Assembly (NCBI RefSeq): GCF_021290985.1 | Contig: NZ_JAJOYU010000013.1 | Coordinates: 62,001-126,000, forward strand | Direction of reading: 5' to 3' | DNA length: 64,000 nucleotides | Origin: Rheinheimera soli | GTDB taxonomy: Bacteria > Pseudomonadota > Gammaproteobacteria > Enterobacterales > Alteromonadaceae | In this document: one piece after another, positions 8,261 through 17,002 of the stretch | Layout: every line of letters begins with the position of its first letter | How positions within the stretch are numbered: the first letter of the stretch is position 1 | The notes under the pieces: generated by a model | The model's input: only the letters and a program-made list of their open reading frames with translations | Told to the model about the DNA's origin: nothing | Database searches by the model: none | Made by a program: the position numbers and the translations under genes

Positions 8261-8356
8261 AACCCAACTCCGTAGCTGTTATTGGCTGGCGATTGTGCCT
8301 GCCTTTGGGTATATTGGATAATTAATTGTTTGCTAGTTAAGTATTGATAAATATCT
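8261..8356. promoter_or_regulatory. Divergent promoter region of permease and LysR regulator
   Basis: This 96-base gap between divergent starts is AT-rich around 8319-8350 and must hold both promoters. LysR proteins normally bind such gaps; no single operator could be fixed. Confidence 0.4.
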
Positions 8357-9319
8357 ATGGATGTGCGGCATTTAAGTTTCAGATTACTGCAGGTTTATGT
8401 GCAGGTGGTGCGTTTGGCTTCAGTATCGGCGGCAGCGCGCTTATTGCATTTAACCCAGCCTACTGTGTCCTTACAGCTGAAAAAGCTGGCAGATGAAGTA
8501 GGGCAGCCTTTGCTGGAATACCGGGAAGGAAAAGTGCATACCACTTATATTGGCGATGCGTTGTTTCAGGCGGCGTCCGATGTATTAAGCCGTTTTGATG
8601 ACTTTTCTTCTTTGTTAGAGGAAGCCAAAGGCGGGCGCAGCGGCACTTTGAGTTTAGGCATAGTCACTACAGCCAAATATGTCATGCCCATTATTCTGGG
8701 GGCTTTTGATAAAACCAATCCCAAAATTGAAGTGACCTTAAACGTGGGCAACAGGGCGCATATTCTGAACCGATTTGCCCATCAGGATGACGATTTATAT
8801 CTGTTTAGTCAGCCACCAAGCGGTGAGCAGGTGCAGGCGTGCCGTATTATTAAAAACCCGCTGCAACTGATAGCACCAGCGGATCATTGGGCATCCCGTT
8901 ATTGTGAAGAAGGCGGCGAACTTGATTTTGCTGCACTTAAAAACGAGCGCTTTTTAATGCGAGAACCTGGCTCTGCCACCCGTATGCAATTTGAATCCTG
9001 GTTGAGTAGTCAGGGCGTTGAATTGTCTAAAACCATGCAGATTGAAAGCAACGAAGCTATCCGACTTAGTGTTGCCAGTGGTCTCGGCCTTGCGGTGTTA
9101 TCTGCTTACACCTTGGGCCAAAGCAGTGACCAGTTTAAGGTGTTGAAGGTGAAAGGTTTTCCGCTGAATAGCCATTGGTATCTGGTGGCGCGTAAAGATA
9201 AAAGGCTGAGCGCTTCAGCACGACGTTTAATCCAGTTTATTGCACAGCATCTGACTGATTGCATTGAAGCGCAGTGGGTGGTTGACGATATCGCTTTGTT
9301 AGATGAGCATTTCAGCTAA
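8357..9319 (+). CDS. LysR-family transcriptional regulator
   Basis: This 320-residue protein has an N-terminal winged helix-turn-helix (about 8-66; SVSAAARLLHLTQPTVSLQL). It is followed by the periplasmic-binding-protein-like effector domain (GTLSLGIVTTAKYVMPIILG, then FDKTNPKIEVTLNVGNRAHI). The DNA-binding part and the effector opening resemble CbbR/CcmR-type regulators of carbon dioxide genes. Its divergent placement suggests that it controls the SbtA-like permease and probably itself. The ligand is not predictable here. Confidence 0.85.
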   Translation: MDVRHLSFRLLQVYVQVVRLASVSAAARLLHLTQPTVSLQLKKLADEVGQPLLEYREGKVHTTYIGDALFQAASDVLSRFDDFSSLLEEAKGGRSGTLSLGIVTTAKYVMPIILGAFDKTNPKIEVTLNVGNRAHILNRFAHQDDDLYLFSQPPSGEQVQACRIIKNPLQLIAPADHWASRYCEEGGELDFAALKNERFLMREPGSATRMQFESWLSSQGVELSKTMQIESNEAIRLSVASGLGLAVLSAYTLGQSSDQFKVLKVKGFPLNSHWYLVARKDKRLSASARRLIQFIAQHLTDCIEAQWVVDDIALLDEHFS

Positions 9320-9392
9320 ACAGCGGGTAAAAGCTTTGCCTTCATTCTCTGAACAATGCATCATTTTGTTTTACTGATTTTTGGAAGTCTAC

Positions 9393-10271
9393 ATGTCTTT
9401 ATGGATCCCTTTTACGCTGCTGGCTGCTTTTATGCAGGCAATGCGTAACGCTTTGCAAAAACAATTGAGTAAAGACGTACCAGTGATGGGCGTAACCTTA
9501 GCCCGCTTTATTTATGCCGGGCCTTTAGCGCTGTTGTATTTAATTGGGCTTTACCAGTGGCAAGATTACGCCATACCCCATTTTAATTTCTGGTTTGTGT
9601 TTTATGTGCTGGCTGCGTCGGCGATGCAAATTCTGGCAACAGCGTTGATGGTGGAGTTATTCAGGCTAAAAAACTATGCGATTGGGGTAGGTCTTGCCAA
9701 AAGCGAGGCTATTTTAGCGGCTATTGTTGGGGTAATGTTTTTTGGTACCTACATCAGTCCGCTGGGCTGGGTAGGAGTCTTTATCGGTGGCATCGCGGTG
9801 TTTTTGCTTACCGGAGCTACCAGCATTCGTTCTTTATCTGCCAAAACCCTCGCTTTAGGTCTGGGCAGTGGTTTGGCTTTTGCACTGACATCGCTCTGGG
9901 TACGCGAAGCCAGCCTGACTCTGGGATTGCCTTTTTTACCAGCAGCAGCCTGGGTACTGTTTTTTGTGATCACCACCCAAACCATAGTTTTATCGGTTTA
10001 TCTGGCTCTGAACGACAAAACCACCTTAGTGAAGTTATGGCAAAGACCACAACTGACTCTGGCTACCAGTTTTACCAGCTGTTTAGGATCATTGGGCTGG
10101 TTTACGGCGATGAGCCTGCAAGCAGTGGCTTATGTCAAAACGCTGGGGCAGGTTGAGGTACTTGTTACACTGCTGATCTCTGTCTTCGTATTAAAAGAAA
10201 AACTAAAACGTCAGGATCTGTTGGGTCTGGGGTTGATTGTGCTGGCTGCTGTACTGGTGATGTGGGCTTAG
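9393..10271 (+). CDS. EamA/DMT-family inner membrane transporter
   Basis: The ATG at 9393 is preferred over an upstream TTG because GGAAG lies just ahead of it; this gives 292 residues. About ten transmembrane helices form two repeated EamA halves. The first half contains MQAMRNALQKQLSK and ARFIYAGPLALLYL; the second ends in VEVLVTLLISVFVLKEKLKR, a conserved DMT signature, and LLGLGLIVLAAVLVMW. DMT permeases export or import small metabolites. The substrate is unknown. It follows the LysR gene by 73 bases and may share its transcript. Confidence 0.8.
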   Translation: MSLWIPFTLLAAFMQAMRNALQKQLSKDVPVMGVTLARFIYAGPLALLYLIGLYQWQDYAIPHFNFWFVFYVLAASAMQILATALMVELFRLKNYAIGVGLAKSEAILAAIVGVMFFGTYISPLGWVGVFIGGIAVFLLTGATSIRSLSAKTLALGLGSGLAFALTSLWVREASLTLGLPFLPAAAWVLFFVITTQTIVLSVYLALNDKTTLVKLWQRPQLTLATSFTSCLGSLGWFTAMSLQAVAYVKTLGQVEVLVTLLISVFVLKEKLKRQDLLGLGLIVLAAVLVMWA

Positions 10272-10424
10272 TGCGTTGATGATCAAAAAGTAAACATTTT
10301 GTGTTGAATTTAAGCAATTTGTCATATAGCTGAGCTAATCTTGTGTGCTCTGACGGAGAAGCAGAGTCAATTTGGGGGCAGGAAGCAGATCCTCACACCA
10401 TAACAAGAACTCACAGGATTACTA

Positions 10425-11693
10425 ATGAAACAGATCACAACTTTATCGCTGCTTGCTGCAGCGCTTTATTGCAGCAGCAGTTTTGCCAGTTTGCTCATTA
10501 CCGAAGTACTGTACGACGCCCCTAATAACGACAACACTGAAGAGTTTGTTGAGCTCTACAACAACAGCTGCACAGCCATTAACCTGCAAGGCTATAGCCT
10601 GCAGGACAACGGTGGTAGTTTTAATTTATCCGGCACTGTAGCGCCACGCAGCTATTTCCTGGTGGCAAAAAATACCGCGGCTATGCAAGCCTTGTACGGT
10701 GTCACGCCGCATTTATCGGGTTTGACTCTGGCTTTTGGCAATAGCGGCGACTACGTCAGGCTGAGAAATGGCAGCACAGAAATTGATGCGGTAGGCTGGG
10801 AAAATGGCTTATCCGGTTGGTCTATTAATGCTGTGGATAAATCCATTAGCCGAAATAAAACCACGGATAATAATCTTGTGTCTGATTGGGTTGTCTCGAG
10901 TAACTATGGCAATCCTGGTAGTGGTGTCTTTACCGCAACCTGCAGCGGGGGCGGTGGCACAGGCCCTGTGATCAATCAGCCCACCTATTATGCAGCTGCT
11001 GCGGGGAAAACTGGCAGCGCACTGAAAACAGCACTGAACTCAATTTTACGTGGTCATGTGCGGTTAACTTATAGTCAGGTGTGGGATGCGCTTTCTTACA
11101 CAGATGAAGATGTAAACAATACCAACAACGTCATTATGTTGTATGCCGGACGTTCGGTTGCCAAAACATTCCGCGCAGGCCAAACCAATTCACTGGATGC
11201 CTGGAATCGTGAGCATGTCTGGGCGAAAAGCCATGGTTTCCCCAGTGAAAGCCAATATGCCTATACCGATATCCATCATTTACGGCCTGCAGATGTATCT
11301 ATTAACTCCAGTCGTGGCAATAAAGACTTTGATATAGGTGGCACACCCTTAACTGAAGCGCCGGAAAATAAAACCGACAGCGACAGCTTCGAGCCACGTA
11401 ATGCGGTTAAAGGCGATGTCGCCCGTATGATGTTTTATATGGATGTACGCTATGAAGGGGGTGATGAAACAGGCACGCCTAACCTGATTTTACGTAACTT
11501 TGCACCTACCGGCAGTTCAGCGCCTGAAATGGGCAAACTCTGTGTACTGTTGCAATGGCATATCCAGGATCCGGTGGATAGTTTTGAAATTCGTCGTAAT
11601 AATCGTATTTACGAATGGCAACAAAACCGCAATCCCTTTATCGACAACCCACACTGGGCTCAGTCAATTTATGGCGCCAGCTGCGGTTTGTAA
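10425..11693 (+). CDS. Secreted lamin-tail/endonuclease I family nuclease
   Basis: This 422-residue protein has a signal peptide (1-21, ending SSSFA), then a lamin-tail domain (about 22-175) with LLITEVLYDAPNNDN and EEFVELYNNS. A Gly-rich spacer leads to an endonuclease I domain from about 186. The catalytic motif WNREHVW is at 260-266 and DIHHLRPAD at 282-290, followed by INSSRGN; these are the hallmark metal-binding and catalytic residues of EndA/NucM-type nucleases. It is likely secreted and degrades extracellular DNA for nutrients or biofilm turnover. No neighbours in the same pathway are visible. Confidence 0.9.
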   Translation: MKQITTLSLLAAALYCSSSFASLLITEVLYDAPNNDNTEEFVELYNNSCTAINLQGYSLQDNGGSFNLSGTVAPRSYFLVAKNTAAMQALYGVTPHLSGLTLAFGNSGDYVRLRNGSTEIDAVGWENGLSGWSINAVDKSISRNKTTDNNLVSDWVVSSNYGNPGSGVFTATCSGGGGTGPVINQPTYYAAAAGKTGSALKTALNSILRGHVRLTYSQVWDALSYTDEDVNNTNNVIMLYAGRSVAKTFRAGQTNSLDAWNREHVWAKSHGFPSESQYAYTDIHHLRPADVSINSSRGNKDFDIGGTPLTEAPENKTDSDSFEPRNAVKGDVARMMFYMDVRYEGGDETGTPNLILRNFAPTGSSAPEMGKLCVLLQWHIQDPVDSFEIRRNNRIYEWQQNRNPFIDNPHWAQSIYGASCGL

Positions 11694-11726
11694 TAGCTGG
11701 TTATAATTTCACGTCAAAAATCGTTT

Positions 11727-11756
11727 CAAGCTGCTTTTCAGAAGAAAAGCAGCTTG
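11727..11756. terminator. Perfect 12-bp hairpin after nuclease gene
   Basis: CAAGCTGCTTTT (11727-11738) pairs with AAAAGCAGCTTG (11745-11756) around a 6-base loop. There is no strong T-run on the plus strand, so it may be a weak terminator or a transcript-stabilising hairpin. Confidence 0.55.
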
Positions 11757-11827
11757 GACTGTTTCAGGCCACAAGCTAGAATGAGGCAACTTAAAAAAGC
11801 GTTTAAGCGCTAGCCTATGGAGCATCT

Positions 11828-12880
11828 ATGAAGCCTGAAGAGTTGCTGCAGCAATTGCAGCAAGCCCCTGATTTTTTAAAACTTACCTTAGCCCATCCTG
11901 ATTTTTTACCTTTTGCCAGCTACCAGCTTGAAAACGGCACAGATATTCAAATCTGGGACACAGGTGTGATCTATTGCCAGCCAAAGCAATTCGGCCAGCA
12001 AGACATAGTGCTATCAAGCGGTGTGCACGGCAACGAAACTGCACCTGTTGAGCTGTGTTCAGAGCTTTTAAATAAGGTTTTGGCAGGCAAGTTGCTGCTG
12101 ACAGAGCGCGTGTTGTTTTTATTTGGTAACCCACCTGCTATGAATGCAGGTGTGCGTGAAATTCAGGATAATTTAAACCGCTTATTTTCAGGCCATCACA
12201 GCAAAGAACCTGGTGTACAAAGCGCTGAGCGCGAGCGCGCGAAAAAGTTAGAGAGCTATGTGCTGAAGTTTTTCGACGAAGCGCCGCAAGGTTTACGTGA
12301 GCGTAAGCTTTATGATTTACATACAGCGATCCGGGGTTCACGTTTTGAGAAGTTTGTGGTCTATCCGTTTTTGCATGGCAAAAACTGGAGTAAAAACCAG
12401 TTTGAATTTTTAAAGGCCTGTGGTGCCAACACTGTGCTTCTGATGCAAACGCCAGCCAGTACTTTTAGTTATTTTGCCGCTCAAAGCTGCAAGGCGCATG
12501 GTTTTACCATTGAGCTTGGCAAGGCAAGACCTTTTGGCCAAAACGATATGAGCCGTTTTGCCGACGCAGCGGCGGCATTCCGCGCCCTGATCTCAGGCGG
12601 CGAACTTGCCACAACTGAGTTTAATGAAGCGGACTTTAATCTCTATGAAGTGCGCCGCTCTATCGATAAAACCACAGAAGCCTTCAAGCTGCATTTTGCC
12701 GATAACATTGAGAACTTCACCACTTTTGACCTCGGTACAGTGCTTGCCAGTGACCAGGGTGTCGAGTACAGAGTGGAAGTGGAAGGCGAAGCCATTATTT
12801 TCCCTAACCCTAAAGTGGCCGTTGGCCAGCGTGCTATGTTGATGGTGAAGCCTGTTTCAGTGACTGGCAAAGTGAGTTAA
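11828..12880 (+). CDS. astE: Succinylglutamate desuccinylase
   Basis: This 350-residue enzyme catalyses the last step of the arginine succinyltransferase pathway, releasing glutamate and succinate. The zinc ligands are visible in SSGVHGNETAP (His67, Glu70) and LYDLHTAIRG (His165). The catalytic Glu is in FTIELGKARPFG (Glu229). Length and motif spacing match AstE. The rest of the ast operon is not in this window, so it stands alone. A hairpin terminator follows. Confidence 0.92.
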   Translation: MKPEELLQQLQQAPDFLKLTLAHPDFLPFASYQLENGTDIQIWDTGVIYCQPKQFGQQDIVLSSGVHGNETAPVELCSELLNKVLAGKLLLTERVLFLFGNPPAMNAGVREIQDNLNRLFSGHHSKEPGVQSAERERAKKLESYVLKFFDEAPQGLRERKLYDLHTAIRGSRFEKFVVYPFLHGKNWSKNQFEFLKACGANTVLLMQTPASTFSYFAAQSCKAHGFTIELGKARPFGQNDMSRFADAAAAFRALISGGELATTEFNEADFNLYEVRRSIDKTTEAFKLHFADNIENFTTFDLGTVLASDQGVEYRVEVEGEAIIFPNPKVAVGQRAMLMVKPVSVTGKVS

Positions 12881-12918
12881 TCCAGAGCTCAATAGCCTTA
12901 CAGAGTACAAAATATCTG

Positions 12919-12959
12919 ACAGCTGGCCAGGCTTTAGTGCATGGACCAGCTGTTTTTAT
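12919..12959 (+). terminator. Terminator of astE
   Basis: ACAGCTGG (12919-12926) pairs with CCAGCTGT (12946-12953) and is followed by TTTTATT. Confidence 0.75.
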
Positions 12960-12981
12960 TTGTGCCTCTGGTTGCAATGCA

Positions 12982-12999
12982 GTTTACGTAAAGGTAAAG
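12982..12999. promoter_or_regulatory. LiuR-like operator upstream of bkd operon
   Basis: GTTTACGTAAAGGTAAAG contains the perfect palindrome TTTACGTAAA (12983-12992). It resembles the MerR-family LiuR box known upstream of branched-chain amino acid degradation genes in Gammaproteobacteria. It lies about 170 bases before the E1 alpha start. The assignment rests on motif and context only. Confidence 0.5.
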
Positions 13000-13169
13000 T
13001 TGCGGCCGAAAAATAGAAGAAAATAGCGATACTGATTAAAACACGTAAAACAAAAATAATGGTCAGGGCAAACGGGGAAACGCAATTTAGTTACCAAGAG
13101 TGGTCACCAAGCCACCGTATTGCGCCGATGTTTGTCACAGTCTGACGGATACAACCAAAAGAGACACCT

Positions 13170-14354
13170 ATGACTAACCCCAATAACGCAACCATCTCTA
13201 CAGTGCACACAGCTGAGTTTACCAGCGGTCACGCGTTACAAATTCCTACGCTGCGTATCCTGCAGGATGACGGCTCTATCTACCCTGGTGCAGAAGTACC
13301 GCAGCTCGACCAAGCCACAGCCCTTAAAATGTACGACAGTATGCAGTTTATCCGCATACTGGACGAACGTATGCTGGCCGCGCAACGTCAGGGCCGTATC
13401 AGTTTTTACATGCAGTGTTTAGGCGAAGAAGCCGCCACTGTCGGCAGCGCTGCTGCGCTGGATGATAAAGACATGATTATGGCGCAGTACCGTGAACAAG
13501 GCGCTTTGCGTTATCGTGGTTTTAGTCTGGAACAGTTTATGAATCAGCTGTTCTCTAACGAAAAAGATTTAGGCAAAGGCCGCCAGATGCCAGTGCATTA
13601 CGGTAGCAAAGACATTTACTACATGACGATTTCATCACCGCTGGGTACGCAAATTCCTCAGGCCAGTGGTTACGCTTATGCGCAAAAGTTACGCGGACTG
13701 AAAAACACCACCATTTGTTATTTTGGTGAAGGTGCAGCTTCTGAAGGTGACTTCCACGCCGGTTTAAATATGGCGGCTGTGCATAAAGCACCGGTGATTT
13801 TCTTCTGTCGTAATAACGGTTATGCCATTTCAACGCCTGCCAACGAACAGTTTAAAGGCGATGGTATTGCCTGTCGTGGTGTGGGTTATGGCATGAAAGC
13901 TATTCGTGTCGACGGTGCTGATATTCTGGCTGTCTACAAAGCCACCCAAATGGCACGCGACTATGCTTTAGAACACGAAGAGCCGATTTTAATTGAATCT
14001 ATCGCTTACCGTTTAGGCGCACACTCGTCGTCAGATGACCCAAGTGGTTACCGTTCAAAAGAAGAAGAAGAGCTGTGGCGTAAAAATGATCCGATTTCCC
14101 GTTACCGTTTATGGCTGGTGAAGCAAGGCTGGCTGAATGAAGACGAAGACAAAGCCAAGTCCGATGCACTGCGTCAGGAAATTCTGGATGCGTTAAAAGT
14201 AGCAGAAAAAGTGGCTAAGCCTGGTATCGAACATCTGATGAGTGATGTGTACGAAACACCAATTCCACTTTTAAACGAACAATTAGAAGAGCTAAAAGCA
14301 CATATCAGAAAGTACCCGGATGCCTATCCGGTGACGGCGGGGAGATTTGAATAA
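13170..14354 (+). CDS. bkdA1: Branched-chain 2-oxoacid dehydrogenase E1 alpha subunit
   Basis: This 394-residue thiamine diphosphate enzyme subunit decarboxylates branched-chain 2-oxoacids. The ThDP motif is visible as [16 protein letters not shown] (GEG at 186-188), ending in NN at 215-216. [17 protein letters not shown] is the phosphorylation-loop region typical of the E1 alpha of BCKDH. The stop TAA overlaps the next ATG by one base (14354), so it is translationally coupled to E1 beta. A related E1 such as acetoin dehydrogenase is less likely, given the two-lipoyl E2 of BCKDH type downstream. Confidence 0.9.
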   Translation: MTNPNNATISTVHTAEFTSGHALQIPTLRILQDDGSIYPGAEVPQLDQATALKMYDSMQFIRILDERMLAAQRQGRISFYMQCLGEEAATVGSAAALDDKDMIMAQYREQGALRYRGFSLEQFMNQLFSNEKDLGKGRQMPVHYGSKDIYYMTISSPLGTQIPQASGYAYAQKLRGLKNTTICYFGEGAASEGDFHAGLNMAAVHKAPVIFFCRNNGYAISTPANEQFKGDGIACRGVGYGMKAIRVDGADILAVYKATQMARDYALEHEEPILIESIAYRLGAHSSSDDPSGYRSKEEEELWRKNDPISRYRLWLVKQGWLNEDEDKAKSDALRQEILDALKVAEKVAKPGIEHLMSDVYETPIPLLNEQLEELKAHIRKYPDAYPVTAGRFE

Positions 14355-15331
14355 TGGCTAAGATGAATATGTTACAGGCGATCAATAACGCCTTAGATTT
14401 AGCCATGGCCAAAGACGATGGTGTGTTGTGTTTTGGTGAAGACGTTGGCCACTTTGGGGGCGTATTTCGTGCCACCAGCAAGTTGCAGGAAAAATACGGT
14501 AAAGCCCGTTGTTTCAATACGCCTTTAACGGAGCAAGGCATCGCTGGTTTTGCCAACGGTATGGCGGCTCAGGGCATGAAACCTGTGGCTGAAATTCAGT
14601 TTGCTGATTATATATTCCCGGCCTTTGACCAAATCGTCAATGAAACAGCTAAGTTCCGTTACCGCTCAGGCAACGAGTTTAATGTCGGTGGTTTAGTGTT
14701 CCGCACGCCATACGGTGGTGGTATAGCCGGTGGTCATTACCACAGCCAGTCGCCTGAAGCTTATTTTGCCCATACGCCTGGTTTAAAAATTGTGGTGCCA
14801 CGCGATCCAGCTCAGGCCAAAGGCTTGTTATTAGCCGCCATTAACTGCCCGGACCCAGTGATTTTCTTTGAACCTAAGAAACTGTACCGCGCTTCTGTCG
14901 GCGAAGTGTCTGAAGAGTATTACGAAATTCCATTAGGTAAAGCCGAAGTGCTGCAACAGGGCAAAGACGTCACTGTGTTAGCCTGGGGCGCGCAGATGGA
15001 AATTATCCAAAAAGCTGTGGATATGGCACAAGCTGAAGGCATTTCCTGTGAAGTGATTGACCTTCGCAGCATTCAGCCTTGGGATGTCGATACTGTGGCA
15101 GAGTCGGTGATGAAAACCGGCCGTTTAGTCATTAACCATGAAGCGCCATTGACAGGTGGCTTTGCGGCTGAGATTGCATCCACCATCCAGAAAAAATGCT
15201 TCCTGCATCTGGAAAGCCCGATTGAACGGGTTTGTGGTTTAGACATTCCGTACCCGCTGGCACTGGAAAAAGAATATGTGCCCGATCATCTGAAAACTTA
15301 CGAAGCGATTAAACGCTCGGTTAATTTCTAA
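14354..15331 (+). CDS. bkdA2: Branched-chain 2-oxoacid dehydrogenase E1 beta subunit
   Basis: This 325-residue transketolase-like subunit pairs with E1 alpha to form the ThDP site. Motifs include [57 protein letters not shown] and the C-terminal domain [15 protein letters not shown]. Length equals the family norm. It lies directly between E1 alpha and E2 in one operon. Confidence 0.93.
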   Translation: MAKMNMLQAINNALDLAMAKDDGVLCFGEDVGHFGGVFRATSKLQEKYGKARCFNTPLTEQGIAGFANGMAAQGMKPVAEIQFADYIFPAFDQIVNETAKFRYRSGNEFNVGGLVFRTPYGGGIAGGHYHSQSPEAYFAHTPGLKIVVPRDPAQAKGLLLAAINCPDPVIFFEPKKLYRASVGEVSEEYYEIPLGKAEVLQQGKDVTVLAWGAQMEIIQKAVDMAQAEGISCEVIDLRSIQPWDVDTVAESVMKTGRLVINHEAPLTGGFAAEIASTIQKKCFLHLESPIERVCGLDIPYPLALEKEYVPDHLKTYEAIKRSVNF

Positions 15332-15341
15332 GGATAGCCAG

Positions 15342-16898
15342 ATGAAAAAAGATTTTATTCTGCCGGATATTGGCGAAGGCATAGTCGAGTGTGAAATCGT
15401 CGAGTGGCTGGTGAAAGAAGGCGATCGTATCGCTGAAGATCAGCCGGTTTGTGATGTGATGACCGACAAAGCTTTAGTGCAAATTCCAGCTGTGTACGAC
15501 GGTGTGGTCACCAAACTCTATTACGCCAAAGGTGATATTGCCAAAGTGCATGCACCTTTATTTGAAATGGACACAGAGGGCGCTGCGCCAGCTGTTGCAG
15601 CTGTGTCTGCTCCAGCCCAAACTCCTGCAGCCGTAACCTCTGGCAAACAGCTGGAAGACTTTATTCTGCCTGATATAGGTGAAGGTATCGTTGAGTGTGA
15701 GATTGTTGAGTGGCTGATCAAAGAAGGCGATGTGTTGGCCGAAGACCAACCAGTTTGTGATGTGATGACCGACAAAGCTTTAGTGCAAATACCTGCTAAA
15801 TACGCCGGTAAAGTAGTCAAGCTGCATTACGCCAAAGGTGAGATTGCTAAAGTACATAGCCCGCTGTTTCAGCAGGAAATTGCAGGTACTTCAACTTCTG
15901 CTCCGGCAGCTGTTGCAGCATCAGTCTCTGCTCCGGTTTGCGCTGCAAAAGCAGCTTCTGTTGCCGCTGCTGCAACAGCTGCTCCTGTTGGCAATGGCAA
16001 AGCCTTAGCCAGCCCGGCCGTACGTCGTTTAGCTCGTGAGCTGAGCATCGATTTATCTTTAGTATCAGGTTCTGGTGACAAAGGCCGGGTTTATAAAGAG
16101 GATGTTAAAGCTTATGCCAATGGTGGAGCTACTTCTGGTGTAGCCAAAGCAGCTGCAACTCCAGTCAAAACCGCTCTTGTGACCAGCGCTGGCGGCAGTC
16201 GTGTTGAGCCCATCAAAGGCATTAAAGCAGCGATGGCGCGTCAGATGCAGGATTCGGTATCTACTATTCCGCATTTTACCTACTGTGAAGAAATTGATTT
16301 AACAGAGCTAATTGCACTTCGTGGTCAATTGAAAGATCAATACGCTAAGCAGGGTATTAAGCTGACTCTGATGCCATTTTTTATGAAAGCCATGTCGCTG
16401 GCCATTAAACAGTTCCCTATTATGAACAGCCAGGTCAATAGCGATTGTTCAGAGCTGACCTATTTTGACGATCACAATATTGGTATAGCCGTTGACTCCA
16501 AAGTGGGTTTACTGGTGCCGAATATCAAAGGTTGTCAGAACAAGTCGATAGTTCAAATTGCTCAGGAATTGACAAAACTGACTGACGCCGCCCGTGAAGG
16601 CCGTGTTAGCCCGGCTGAGCTCAAAGGTGGCACTATCACTATTTCCAACATTGGCGCCATTGGTGGCACTGTGGCGACTCCTATTATCAATAAGCCGGAA
16701 GTGGCGATAGTAGCGCTGGGCAAAACCCAGCTGTTGCCACGTTTTAATGCCAAAGGTGAAGTAGAAGGCCGTTCTCTGATGCAAATCAGCTGGTCTGGTG
16801 ATCACCGCGTGATAGACGGCGGCACCATAGCGCGTTTCACTAACCTGTGGAAAAGCTATCTGGAACAGCCATCATCCATGTTGTTGTCGATGGTCTAA
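15342..16898 (+). CDS. bkdB: Branched-chain 2-oxoacid dehydrogenase E2 with two lipoyl domains
   Basis: This 518-residue dihydrolipoamide acyltransferase has two near-identical lipoyl domains (about 3-77 and 106-180), each with a TDKA motif (Lys43 and Lys145). They are joined by Ala/Pro/Val-rich linkers. A peripheral subunit-binding domain lies at about 224-260 (SPAVRRLARELSIDLSLVSG). The catalytic acyltransferase domain ends in DHRVIDGGTIARF, with His488 and Asp492. Bacterial BCKDH E2 usually has one lipoyl domain, so two is a variation. No E3 gene is adjacent; a housekeeping Lpd is presumably shared. A terminator follows. Confidence 0.9.
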   Translation: MKKDFILPDIGEGIVECEIVEWLVKEGDRIAEDQPVCDVMTDKALVQIPAVYDGVVTKLYYAKGDIAKVHAPLFEMDTEGAAPAVAAVSAPAQTPAAVTSGKQLEDFILPDIGEGIVECEIVEWLIKEGDVLAEDQPVCDVMTDKALVQIPAKYAGKVVKLHYAKGEIAKVHSPLFQQEIAGTSTSAPAAVAASVSAPVCAAKAASVAAAATAAPVGNGKALASPAVRRLARELSIDLSLVSGSGDKGRVYKEDVKAYANGGATSGVAKAAATPVKTALVTSAGGSRVEPIKGIKAAMARQMQDSVSTIPHFTYCEEIDLTELIALRGQLKDQYAKQGIKLTLMPFFMKAMSLAIKQFPIMNSQVNSDCSELTYFDDHNIGIAVDSKVGLLVPNIKGCQNKSIVQIAQELTKLTDAAREGRVSPAELKGGTITISNIGAIGGTVATPIINKPEVAIVALGKTQLLPRFNAKGEVEGRSLMQISWSGDHRVIDGGTIARFTNLWKSYLEQPSSMLLSMV

Positions 16899-16940
16899 AC
16901 CATTGAAGAAGCACTGGTAATTGGCTTCGTTCTTTGCTAC

Positions 16941-16980
16941 AAAACCCGGATGATCGAAAGTAATCCGGGTTTTTCGTTTT
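16941..16980 (+). terminator. Terminator of bkd operon
   Basis: AAAACCCGGAT (16941-16951) pairs with ATCCGGGTTTT (16963-16973), followed by TTCGTTTT. Confidence 0.85.
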
Positions 16981-17002
16981 AAGGGTATTTGTCTAAGGCC
17001 AT

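Noticed and set aside
10343-10525. 60-residue frame overlapping the nuclease start
   Set aside because: It is a shifted-frame shadow of the signal peptide region with no ribosome site.
15342-15880. Direct repeat as a mobile element
   Set aside because: The repeated unit is the in-frame lipoyl domain of E2, explained by protein domain duplication.
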